Source of the DNA: Paracyclopina nana
Lineage: Eukaryota > Arthropoda > Copepoda > Cyclopoida > Cyclopettidae
Length of the DNA: 64,000 nt
Assembly (NCBI GenBank): GCA_019096065.1
Contig: JAGUCH010000003.1
Coordinates: forward strand, 124,001-188,000
Direction: 5' to 3'
A program made the translations under genes and the position numbers. Below the pieces are notes generated by a model. That model was not told the DNA's origin, searched no databases, and saw nothing but the letters and a program-made list of their open reading frames with translations. Below are positions 22,564 through 34,700 of this stretch, piece after piece; the first letter of the stretch is position 1, and the number at the start of each line of letters is the position of its first letter.

Positions 22564-22732
22564 TTATGCCTTTGCCACATAATTTCCAGGGAAGGTGCCA
22601 AACACACCTGTCCTTTGGGAAGTGCCCACAAACCAGCCATCATCACATTTCTCCATGACAAAGACAACATCTCCTTCGGTGAGTTCAACTTCGTCATCGT
22701 TCTGCGGCTTGTAGTTATACAGAGCGCGATAC
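22564..22732 (-). CDS. CAP: CAP terminal exon: third SH3 domain
   Basis: Encodes [40 protein letters not shown] and [12 protein letters not shown], then stop. The ALYDY, WW-equivalent (DGW) and PxNY positions of an SH3 fold are all present. The exon starts with one base completing a Pro codon from the exon at 23174-23262. Confidence 0.95.
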
Positions 22733-25700
22733 CTACAAATACTGAATTAGTAATAGTTACTTAATAAGCCGAAGGCGTAAAGTCGCTCGCTTCACAGCGC
22801 CATCTATATTGCAATAAGGGCAAGTACATTTGAAATGGCTGCGCTACATTGACAACTGATAATTGGCAATAGTTTGGCTTTTCGATGACTTACGCCAAAA
22901 ACTTTAATAATACGGCATGATCTATAGATAAAGTGGCACTCTTTCAAGCCATAAAATTATTTTAAATTCACGCAAATTTACAAGCATTTCGTTGTTGAAA
23001 CTCAATTATTAAAGCCTGGCTCCGTTTAACAGCCACTCAAATTGCCACTTGTAATCATGCGACAAGATTTGCTCATAGCAGTTTTTGCAAAAATACTTGC
23101 TCAAGAAGCGCCATCTAGCAAAAACGTTTGTCCCTCCTCAACTTGAACTATGTTAATTATCATCACAACTCACGGAATTGGCTCGTTTTTGCAGTCCATA
23201 TGGAAAGAAGTGACACTCATTTGCTGAGTTGTGGTTTGTGACATGGAGGATCCAGGTCTGGACTGCAAAAGAAGTACAACAAAAGCATTACAAAAGATAT
23301 CGTGTGTCATTTTACAACCACTAGAGTACTCCAGAAGAACATAATGAGATTGGGAGGAAACAGGATTAAAATTACACAACTATACAAGGGATTTTAAGTG
23401 CACTTACGTTGATGGTTGAGTATGGACTCTGAACTGTGTAGGTGGGCGTGTAGGAGGGCACAGGGAGGCTGCCATTCTTGAGGATGGAGTGAGCAGCCGG
23501 AGCTGCCACTGGCTTGATGACAGGTGCTGGTGACACTGGCTCCGCTCCGGGCTCGACCAAGACCTCCACGTACGTGGAGGGGAAGATGCCCTTCCTGCTG
23601 CCAATCCTGCCCTCGTACCAGTTCTGGTCCACTCTCCGGGTCAAGATGACCATTTCGCCCTTGATGAGCGAGAGCTCCATTGGCGTTTGGGCCTGGAAGT
23701 TGAACTTGGCCTTGCCTTTTCCCTCACTGCTCTCCCTTTGCTGCAGGTTGGATCCTGGAGCAGAGGACTTCTTCAAGGATCCCACCGTTTCGTTGGGCAG
23801 GATCTCAACATAGGTCACGGGGAAGATGCCAATCATGGCATTCCTCTCGCCCTCGTACCAGTTCTCGTCCACTTGGCGACGAATGTAGACCAGGTCGCCT
23901 TTCTTGAAGCTCAACTCTCGGTGGTTTTGAGCCTTGATAAAAAAATGCTGGTAAGAAATCCGGAATCCGGAAAGATCAGAAGATATACCTGGAAGTTGTA
24001 CAGGGCTCTGGAGACCATTTTGTAGCTCGAGGTTCTGTTCAAGGTGGACTGCGGAGTGATGGCAGATCCGGATCCTTCCAGGTCTTCATACCTGTTCAAG
24101 GGTATGGGAGACTTTTGGGTTGGGAGCAGAGTGTCGTGATGCTTTCGGTTTTGCATGTCCTTCAAGAGCTCCTGCTCCTTCTTTTGCTCAATGTCCTCAT
24201 AAAACTTCCTCATCTAGGATCAATTAACGTTAATTACATAAAATAACCCTCAGTGAAACGGATTTAGAGTTTACGTCATAATGCTACATTGACAGCATTA
24301 TACATTCTGATATCTAAAACACCAATAGTCAATGTCACCTTTGTTACATGACGACATAAACTCAACATGGGTCAAAAGGGAAGCCAGAAAAAGGATCTAC
24401 CAGGACAAACAGTGCTAGAAATTACTATGACGGAGCCGGAAGAGGATCTACAGCAACAGTAACGGACTAGAATCTACAATTCATGACAGAGCCGGAAGAG
24501 GATCTACAGCAACAGTAACGGACTAGAATCTACAATTCATGACAGAGCCGGAAAAGGAACTACTGTAACAATACCGGACTAGATTCTACAATTCATGACG
24601 GAGCCGGAAGAGGATCTACAGCGACAGTAACGGACTAGAATCTACAATTCATGACGGAGTCGGAAAAGGAACTACTGTAACAATACCGGACTAGATTCTA
24701 CAATTCATGACGGAGCCGGAAGAGGATCTACAGCGACAGTAATGGACTAGAATCTACAATTCATGACAGAGCCGGAAGAGGATCTACAGCAACAGTAACG
24801 GACTAGAATCTACAATTCATGACAGAGCCGGAAAAGGAACTACTGTAACAATACCGGACTAGATTCTACAATTCATGACGGAGCCGGAAGAGGATCTACA
24901 GCGACAGTAACGGACTAGAATCTACAATTCATGACGGAGTCGGAAAAGGAACTACTGTAACAATACCGGACTAGATTCTACAATTCATGACGGAGCCGGA
25001 AGAGGATCTACAGCGACAGTGATGGACTAGAATCTACAATTCATGACGGAGCCGGAAGAGGATCTACAGCAACAGTACCGGACTAGAATCTACAATTCAT
25101 GACGGAGCCGGAAGAGGATCTACAGCGACAGTAACGGACTAGAATCTACAATTCATGATGGAGCAGGAAGAGGAACTACAGCAACAGTAACGGACTAGAA
25201 TCTACAATTCTTGACGGAGCCGGAAGAGGTTCTACAGCGACAGTAGCGGACTAGAATCTAAAATTCATGACGGAGTCGGAAAAGGAACTACTGTAACAAT
25301 ACCGGACTAGATTCTACAATTCATGACGGAGCCGGAAGAGGATCTACAGCGACAGTAATGGACTAGAATCTACAATTCATGACGGAGCCGGAAGAGGATC
25401 TACAGCAACAGTACCGGACTAGAATCTACAATTCATGACGGAGCCGGAAGAGGATCTACAGCGACAGTAACGGACTAGAATCTACAATTCATGATGGAGC
25501 AGGAAGAGGAACTACAGCAACAGTAACGGACTAGAATCTACAATTCATGACGGAGCCGGAAGAGGATCTACAGCAACAGTAACGGACTAGAATCTACAAT
25601 TCATGACAGAGCCGGAAGAGGATCTACAGCAACAGTAACGGACTAGAATCTACAATTCATGACAGAGCCGGAAAAGGAACTACTGTAACAATACCGGACT

Positions 25701-28700
25701 AGATTCTACAATTCATGACGGAGCCGGAAGAGGATCTACAGCGACAGTAACGGACTAGAATCTACAATTCATGACGGAGTCGGAAAAGGAACTACTGTAA
25801 CAATACCGGACTAGATTCTACAATTCATGACGGAGCCGGAAGAGGATCTACAGCGACAGTAATGGACTAGAATCTACAATTCATGACGGAGCCGGAAGAG
25901 GATCTACAGCAACAGTACCGGACTAGATTCTACAATTCATGACGGAGCCGGAAGAGGATCTACAGCGACAGTAACGGACTAGAATCTACAATTCATGATG
26001 GAGCAGGAAGAGGAACTACAGCAACAGTAACGGACTAGAATCTACAATTCTTGACGGAGCCGGAAGAGGTTCTACAGCGACAGTAGCGGACTAGAATCTA
26101 CAATTCATGACGGAGTCGGAAAAGGAACTACTGTAACAATACCGGACTAGATTCTACAATTCATGACGGAGCCGGAAGAGGATCTACAGCGACAGTAATG
26201 GACTAGAATCTACAATTCATGACGGAGCCGGAAGAGGATCTACAGCAACAGTACCGGACTAGAATCTACAATTCATGACGGAGCCGGAAGAGGATCTACA
26301 GCGACAGTAACGGACTAGAATCTACAATTCATGATGGAGCAGGAAGAGGAACTACAGCAACAGTAACGGACTAGAATCTACAATTCTTGACGGAGCCGGA
26401 AGAGGTTCTACAGCGACAGTAGCGGACTAGAATCTACAATTCATGACGGAGCCGGAAGAGGATCTACAGCGACAGTACAGGCATAGAAACTACTGTGACG
26501 TACTAGGAACATCATCTACGCCAGACCATGCGGGAAAAGGAACTTTGGTTAATACAAACCAGGATCGAATTTAGACTGACCTAGTAATTGGAATTAGGTA
26601 AAACTAAAGCTACAATTGGATATACTGCACGAACTAGTTAATGCTTCAGAACTTGGCCAATACTTAATGACTTGGCTAATACTTGAGGACTTGGCTGAAA
26701 CTTGAATACTTGCTTTAAACTTCAGGACTTGCCTGAACTTCAGAACTTGGCCAATGCTTCAGGACTTGCCTTTCACTTGTTAGACTATGACTTTTTTATG
26801 CCACAGTCCTTGACAGATTTAAAGCATATCCAAGACTTCTAGACTTGTTGCATACTTCAGGGCTTCAGGATATCCTATTTGACGAAGTTGAAGTTAACAC
26901 TAACTTTGCTGGTCTAGTTTCTGTCTAGTAGATTATATTCCTGTTCTGTCTTTGTACTAGGTGTAAATACTGGTCTGTTGTAGATCCTATTCCGGTTCTG
27001 TCAGAGTAGTTTCTATTCCTGGTATGTCATGGCAGTAGTTTCTATTCCGGGTCCGAAGTAGATCCTAAGGTAGGTGTACGCTAACGCATAACAATTACTT
27101 TCAGAAAACTTGGGAACATTTCTGGTCTGGACTTAAACTCTGCGTCAATGACACAAATGAGATTATCGACGTTAACGTTCATGAATCCAAGTTTTTCCAG
27201 CTGTTGAATTGGTATAATCCATGATGATGAAAGCGTTCAATCGGATCGTTTGATTAATCCGCTTGAACACTTGAACCGATTATGCTTGTAAGAGGATCCT
27301 ACCTGATCTTCTTGGCGTCTTCGTAGCTCATCCTCGTGAATGAACTCCTTTTCCTCTCGCCTGATTGGAGTCTTGTAGTGGATATTGACCTCGCCTTCAT
27401 TGTATCTGGATTTCGATTCTGGAAAGAAATACAACCTCAAAGTCAATCCAAAGCTACTTGAACTTGAAATGTCAAGAATTAAAATTGATTCCTACAGATT
27501 AATCAATTAAGGAGCACCTGTCTTTGGAATCGTGTTAGTTCGCATGGGCGGAGGCGGGGGCAAGCTTTCCAGGAATGGGGGCAAAGATGTCAATTGGCGG
27601 TGACTGTCAAAATTGCTTCCGGAGAAGCGATCCGGATTCAAGGATGAAGGCTGAGGATCATGATCCTCGGCCGGATGGTAGCCAAAATACTTTCGATACT
27701 GGTTGGCCTTTTGCGCGCTCGTGGCGCCATCTTGCGGATTCAGTCTTTTGGACCAGCTGAAGTGGGTCTCGGATCTGGTCCAAGGCGCCCATTTGGGCGG
27801 GCTCACCGGCCTCGCGGCCGGCTTCTCGAAGAGATCCACCTTGGACTCGACTTTGCCAGCCTGGAAGACATGCCTGAGCATCTCCTCCTGGTTGCTCTTG
27901 AGCAGGAGCTTCTCCGTGCCCTGGTCCAGGCTGTCATTCTGGCTCTGAAGCGCGATCATCTTTGAAAGGATCCTGGAGTGAGACATTTTCCTGCAAAAGT
28001 GCTTCAACTTGGCTTTTTGATCACTCCAAGTCGGATTCTTGTCTTGCTTGGGCGGTGCATGATCTAAATTCGTCTTGTTCGACTTGAGCTCCAGCCTCTT
28101 GAGTGTGTCGGACACGTTGCCAATCTCCTTGGTCTTGATGACAACCTTGGTGTCGTCGGTGACGTTCTTCGCAATGAACCTCTTGCTCGACTCCTTGATG
28201 GTGTAGCTCTTGGCCAAGGTTTTCTGCGAGTATCCCCGTGGAATGTTGGGGCTCTCAAACTTGGACAACTTGCTGTTGACATCTCCAGCTTTGACAAGAG
28301 TCAAGTAAGCTCTGGAATATTTGCTCAACCCATGCTGATCTACACCTGGTACTGATCTCAGGCTTGTATGCAAGTAAGGATTGGAAGTCACCAATTGGGG
28401 GCCAAGCTTGGAAAAGCACTCCCTTAGGCTCTTGGCCGCATTGGACTCGGTGTCCGACACATCCGGATTGGACATGGACAAGTCGTTGAACAGTTGCTTG
28501 TCTTCGTGATCCAGGACGTTGTCCAGGCTTGACGTGGATTTGCTCAGCTTGCCCAAGGATACATTTGAGTGGCCTTGCTCAATGGCCTTACAAAATGAGG
28601 CCGTCCTGGAGGCTTTCAGCGTGTCTTCTTCAAAAGACTTCTTGGCCTCCTTCACCGGAATGCTTGGTATCAAAATGATCTCTGGACTCTTGGGAGGAGT

Positions 28701-31700
28701 CATCGGCGATTGCACTCTTTCTTCGTAGGACTTGGCCATTTCGGACACACTCTTCGGCCTCTCTTGGTCCTCTTCCCTTTCATCAGCCCATTTCTGGATT
28801 TTGGCCTTGGCGGTCTCCTCATTGGTGGAGGGCGAGGTCAGCACAAGTAAGAAATCGTCATTTTGATCAGTGTGATCTGAAGCACGAAAATTGCTCATGA
28901 TCTCCTGACCAATTTTCCTATGCAGAGCTCTCTGCTCCTCCTCAATTGATTTCTCTGGCAATTTCTTTTCAATGGGCTTGACAAACTTTTTCTCGACCTT
29001 CACTTCCTTGTTTTCAATGGGCTTGACAAACTTTTTCTCAACCTTCACTTCCTTGTTCTCAACGGGCTTGACGAAAAGGGTCTGCTTTGCCTTCAATTCG
29101 TCCATCTTGGCCACGTTCACCTCATACATGAATTGGTTGAGATCCGCTTGCCTGGACGAAGTCCTCGAGTCGAAGATTTCTGTTAGTTGATCTTTGAGGT
29201 TGTTAACTTGTTGCGGAGTTAGTGAAGAAGATTGTTTGCAGCTCCGGATTGGCAAAGTGAGGTTACGATCGGACTTACCAACGACGTTCAACCTCTGGAT
29301 GTTGCTGCCAACCGTGCTCGCCCTCCACTTGGGCCTGTAGACGTCCTTGACGTCATTCAACTCGGCCACTTTCTGGCAATGATCCGCAGTGAGGCCGTCG
29401 CGCTCCGCGATCTTGGCAAAGTGATTCTTGAGGTTGTCCACGCTCTTGTCGCGACCCCGGAGACGAATGTCTCCTCGCCACCGGACTGCAGCCACCTCCT
29501 TGGGCCGGAAGTGGAACTGACGAGCCCTCTGGGCCTCGCGGAGGCTGGACATCAACAGATCCAGCTCGTCTCTGGCCTTCTCCTTTTGCCTCAACTGGCG
29601 CCAGGTCTCGAAGTCGATCACCGCATCACTCCTCAGCCTGTGGATGTCCATGTTTGAGCTCTTCTTCTCGAGCTTCAACGCTCGATCCAGGATGTTGTAG
29701 TAGGCCTGCAGTTGCTGGAAACGAGGACTTTTCTGCGAAGAGTGCACCATTTCAAGCACATAGTTCTTGTACTCCTCGTGGTCCAGGATCGTCATCGAGG
29801 AGGATCCTGGACGAGGCAAGCTGGAGGCTCGCGAGTCTTTGTTCGACATCGATGAGCTGGGCCTCAACTGCTCATCATCTGGAGTAGTCATCATGGCTGA
29901 GCGACGTTCAAGGTTGGACAGGGATCGGGGGAAGGTGGCCACTGGCTTCATGCCATTCTCAAACTTGGATCGGTTCTCAAAGTACATTTCACCCTGGAGG
30001 CTGCCAGGGTGCAATCCGGATCGCTCAATAGGCGAGATCGAGTCCCTGCGGAATCGCGACTCTGTCACTGCCTTCTTCTCCTTTAGGAATGTGTTGAAGG
30101 CTGGCCTTGCAAGTTCAACCTTCTTCACCACCTGCCTCGAACTTCGCCTCTGGATCTTTGCACTTTCGCAGTCATCAGTGACATCCTTGATGAGGAGCTG
30201 CTTGAAGAAGCCTTCTTTCTTGGCAGGAGCCTGCAAGTCCTCGGCCTTGGGCAGTGGTGGCCTTTTCTTCATCTTGGTCTCATTGTCACTGTTGATGGTG
30301 ACCTTCTTCTTCTTGGCCTTCTTCTTCTCCTTCTTCGATTCACGATCCGAATTGCAAGCTTCACAGCCCGAATGTCGTCCACCGCGTCGCTCAGCCTTCT
30401 TCTCCTTCTTGGCCTTTTTCGAGCCTTTCCTCGACTCTGTCTCACTTCTATTGGGATCAGATTCTGGAGAAGTGGTGGAGTGTTTGTCCTCATTCATGAT
30501 CGGAGTGGAGCTTACTGGCGGAGAGCTTACTGGAGGAGAGAACGGCCGATTCGTGTTCCTCAGTGGGCTCATGGCCTCCTTTTGGATTTCCCTCAAAACC
30601 GTGGGACTTTTGAGGTCCCTCACAGGGGAAATTGGCAAGGGTGAGGATTGCCTTTCAAACTTTTCCACGAGGGAATTGATGTTTCCTGGGGGAATGCCAA
30701 AGTCCTTCTTGTCCTCCTCGGCATTGGACAGATCAGTGTCGGATCTGGTGCGAGCAATGATTTGGGGACTGGGACTTCGGTTGGCCCTGTCAATGGTCAT
30801 GAATCTGGATGCTGAGACAGCTCGACGCTCCTTCAGAAAAGTGGCCAAGTCATTGTCCGGAAGACTCTTCTCCTTCAAGGATTTCCTCTCAACCTTGCCT
30901 TTCTTCATCGGAATGGAGTACTTGATCATCCTGGAGAGCTTCTTCAGCTTCTGATTGGTAGTCGATGATCTCTTTGGAGGTTGAGGTGGAAGCACTTTGG
31001 GCTCCTCCTCAATGACAACCTTGATGACATCTAGCTCCTTCTCATCTCCATCCGGATTGTCCTCAACTTGGACACAAAGTTGCTCCTTGGGAGCTTCTTC
31101 CTCTTGCAAAGCTTCTTCCACCGCATCATTGGTGTCGCTGATGAGGACCACCGAATGATCTTCTCCATTGGTGCCAGCTGTCAGCGGGTCCTCACCAAGG
31201 ACGGTGACAACCTCAGTCTCGGAATCTGCAAGTTGAGCTTTCTTCATTCTCAGTGCTTTCAGAGCTGCCCTCACCAAAGATTGCATCCAGAGAGAAGAGT
31301 GCTCACCAGAAACTTTGCTGTTGGAGAAATTGTTATTTTGCAGAGTTCTCTTCTTCTATTATAATGGTGCAGTTCTTGGAAGTGTAGTGCGTTTTCCATG
31401 ATTTTAGTGACAAGTTCTTGCAGTGATGAAGGTTGCCTTTTGTTGGTGCTACTCTGTGATTATTAGAGGTCGAGATAGGTGCTACTAAATTCCCTTTATA
31501 CATAGCATGTGTGAATTATTAGAGTTTAATATAACAGAATCATTCACTTATAATATGAAAAATGAAGCGAGTCCTCTGATTGTTTATACAATAGGTGGCG
31601 CTTTTGTATTGTTAGTGGCGCCACCTCGGTGCAGTGTCAGAAAAAGGAACCAAGTTGGAATTTTGACCTACCTCTCTGTTTGTCAGGCAGGCTCATCCTC

Positions 31701-34700
31701 AGCCCTGAAACGGGTATGTCTCCTCCTTTCTGGATTTGAGAGTACACAGACTTTACCTCAGATGGAGTCTGTGAAGCTGGAGTGAAATTCTCCCTTCGTT
31801 TGAAGACTAGAGTGGAATCACTATCATATCCATCCTTGATTGCACTGTGAAAAAACAGAAAAATAGGTAACTAAAAATTAAAAAGCTTTAAAATATGGGT
31901 CTACCTTTGAAGGTGGAATTTTTGTGGGACTGAATAAGCCTGAAAAAAGAGCAGAAAAAACCCTAATTATAAGGCAAGGCAGAAATATGGACTTTTTGAT
32001 CAGTTTTTCAAGCACACTCCATGATTAGTTGGAAAGCAGTTAAAAATACCTGTGACGTCAAATTGTGCTCAGATTTAGAGCTCATAAGTGGATTGAAGGA
32101 GTGAGAAGACGAGTAACGAGTAATGCTACAGCCCGCTCGATGAGCCTGAACAACATTAAGAAAACAGAACTAGTACACTTATGCTCCAGCATGCAACACC
32201 TAATATTTACTGTAATCCTGACAAGCTGCACTTTACTGGCAAGCTGGCATTTAAAAGAAAAATCATTTTCAATCAACCAGTAGTCGAGGAGGGACAAACT
32301 TTTTCGCTAGATGGCGCTTCTTGAGCAAGTATTTGTGCAAAAACTGCTATGAGCAAATCTTGTCGCATGATTACAAGTGGCAATTTGATTGGCTGATTAA
32401 CGGAGCCAGGCTTCAAGAATTGAGTTTCAACGACGAAAAGCTCGGAAATTCGCGTCAATTTAAAATAGCTTCATGGCTCGAAAGGGTGCCATTTCATCTA
32501 TAGATCATGCCGTATTATCAAAGTTTTTGGCATAAGTAATCGAAAAGCCAAACGATTGCCAATTATTGGTTGTCTATGTAGCGCAGCCATGTCAAGTGTA
32601 CTTGCCCAAATTGCAATATAGATGGCGCTGCGAATCTATCGACTTTACGCCTTTGACTTATGGAATAAAAAATGCAAATTCACCTGCTGAGCTTCCCTTT
32701 GCGCTAGCGTTCCTCTGCCAAGTGAATAGTCTTCGATTCTGCCAGGTTGAACACGAAATCGCTCCTGATCGTATTGCCTCTGAGCTGAGGACACATTAGG
32801 TGGTGGACTGAAACTAATTGTGGAGAAAAGCCATTAGTACATTCATTGTCATTCATAATTTCGACTCACTCTTCTCGCACAGCTATTGGAGCGCCTGGTA
32901 CAAACGCGTTCACAGAGCCCACTCGAATCCTCTGCTCCCTCTCGAATCTGGACTCCTTTTTGTTGAAGGGCGGAGGATCGCGGAGCGAAGACCTGTTCAC
33001 AACAAATTTATAATGACATATTTGCATGAAAGGTATGTATTTTTGTTACCCAGTTCTGGAAGGCCGAGATTCTACGCTGGCAAATTTGGCATATGAGCTT
33101 TGTCGTCCGGTTTCCGGCTCGGATGCGTACCCACTATTTGATCCTGGAAGAAAACATCATTAGCAATGTCATCATTAAAGCATTAGCAGATGATCACATC
33201 AGTGCTTTTTTGGCCAGAAGCGTTTTCACGCATAGGGCAGCTTGCAATGCACACTTTATTAGAATAACATTTTTAGCAAACAGTCTATGAAAAAATGGTG
33301 CCAATTTCATAGGTATAACAGTTAAATTATAGGTGGCGCTTTTCATCCATCCGCGCCGCGCCAAAAGAGTTGCGCCACTCTACGCAGCGCGCGCCGCCGT
33401 GCCGCGCCACTAACCAGCAGTAGAAAAGCGCCACCTACATTTCTACAACTAAAACATCCTTTCTAGCAAGGCTTTTACGCTCAAGGCCATTATGTTGATG
33501 CATTAGCGTAAAAGCATTGATGGCTCTGCGGGTTTGGGTGATTTGGGAGTACAAATGCTTGTTACTTTCACTCGAGAAAAGCGGATTATCACGGCCAGGA
33601 AATGAAAGAGTTACTTTCGCTGTTGTAGTCGTTAAATGGTTTTTGGTAACGGTGCAAAGAGTTGTACATTTGCCGATACCAATTGGCGTGGTGATCCTCA
33701 GTGATCATGGAACGCAGTCCTATTGGCATTCCTTTGCTTTCCTTGATATTACTTATCAATTAATTAATTTTGAGCTGCTCTACCTTCTTTGGTCTTTGGC
33801 CCAATGCCTGTGTACTTTTTGGCCTCGAGGTCAGCCTCGAGTTGCTTCAATTGCGGATCCGGACTGACGAGGTCGGTTCGATGCTGATAATTCTCTTCTA
33901 AATACTTCTTGACTTTTTTCTCCTCTGAAAATAGCATAGAATTCATGAAAGTAGTTTTCGCGCGCATAATTCAGTTTACTGATGGGTCTCAGTTTACCAT
34001 GCTACTTATGTAAAAATAGATATTACTACCTCGGGCTTTTTGCAGGAGGATGACGTCAGGGTTGGGAGCTTTGGGCAGGTTGCTCCAATTGTTGAGGGAT
34101 CGGTCAATGTTCTTGTCAAATCCGTTGGACTCCAAAGGCCTCAATTCGCTTTGCCTTTTGGCTCTCTCCTCAAGCTCCTTCAATTTTCGCTCCAAAGTTG
34201 TGTCCTTCCAGGCAAACGATTCAGTTGGCTCCACAAGGCTCCCGTTACCATTTGTTGTGGCCTGATGAAGTAAGATATATTACTTAGGCGTTCAATGCAG
34301 AGATTCAAGGACTTGGATAATTTGAGCGTTTGATGCAAAGTAGAAAAATTACAATCGCTTCTAATAATTCCCCAATTTGGCCTTTAAAGTAAATATGAAA
34401 AAATTCATAAAAATCATACATGTTTCGCTGGTTTTGTTCAGATTTTTCTAGCACAAAAAGCAGTGATTCTTGCTGTGATCGAGAAAAACACCAACTTATT
34501 TGACAGGAAATCAACCTTATGATCAAATATCAAAGCTGCAAACCAGGACCACCCAAAATAAGTTGTTTTTTAAAGCAAGAAAAGTCTTTTTGAGCTACTG
34601 CTCAATTTGTTTCTTCGCTTATCTGGCCCAAAATTAGACTATTACACTTTTGTTGTGAAAACAATCATAAATTCTCACTCTACCCAATTGCTCCCATGTT

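Noticed and set aside
24429..26480. CRISPR array
   Set aside because: The units are head-to-tail without unique spacers, in an animal intron; it is a minisatellite.
29767..30954. 395-codon ORF on the plus strand
   Set aside because: It is antisense to the long CAP exon, whose frame shows the expected composition and repeats. The plus reading is Ser/Leu/Phe-rich shadow sequence.
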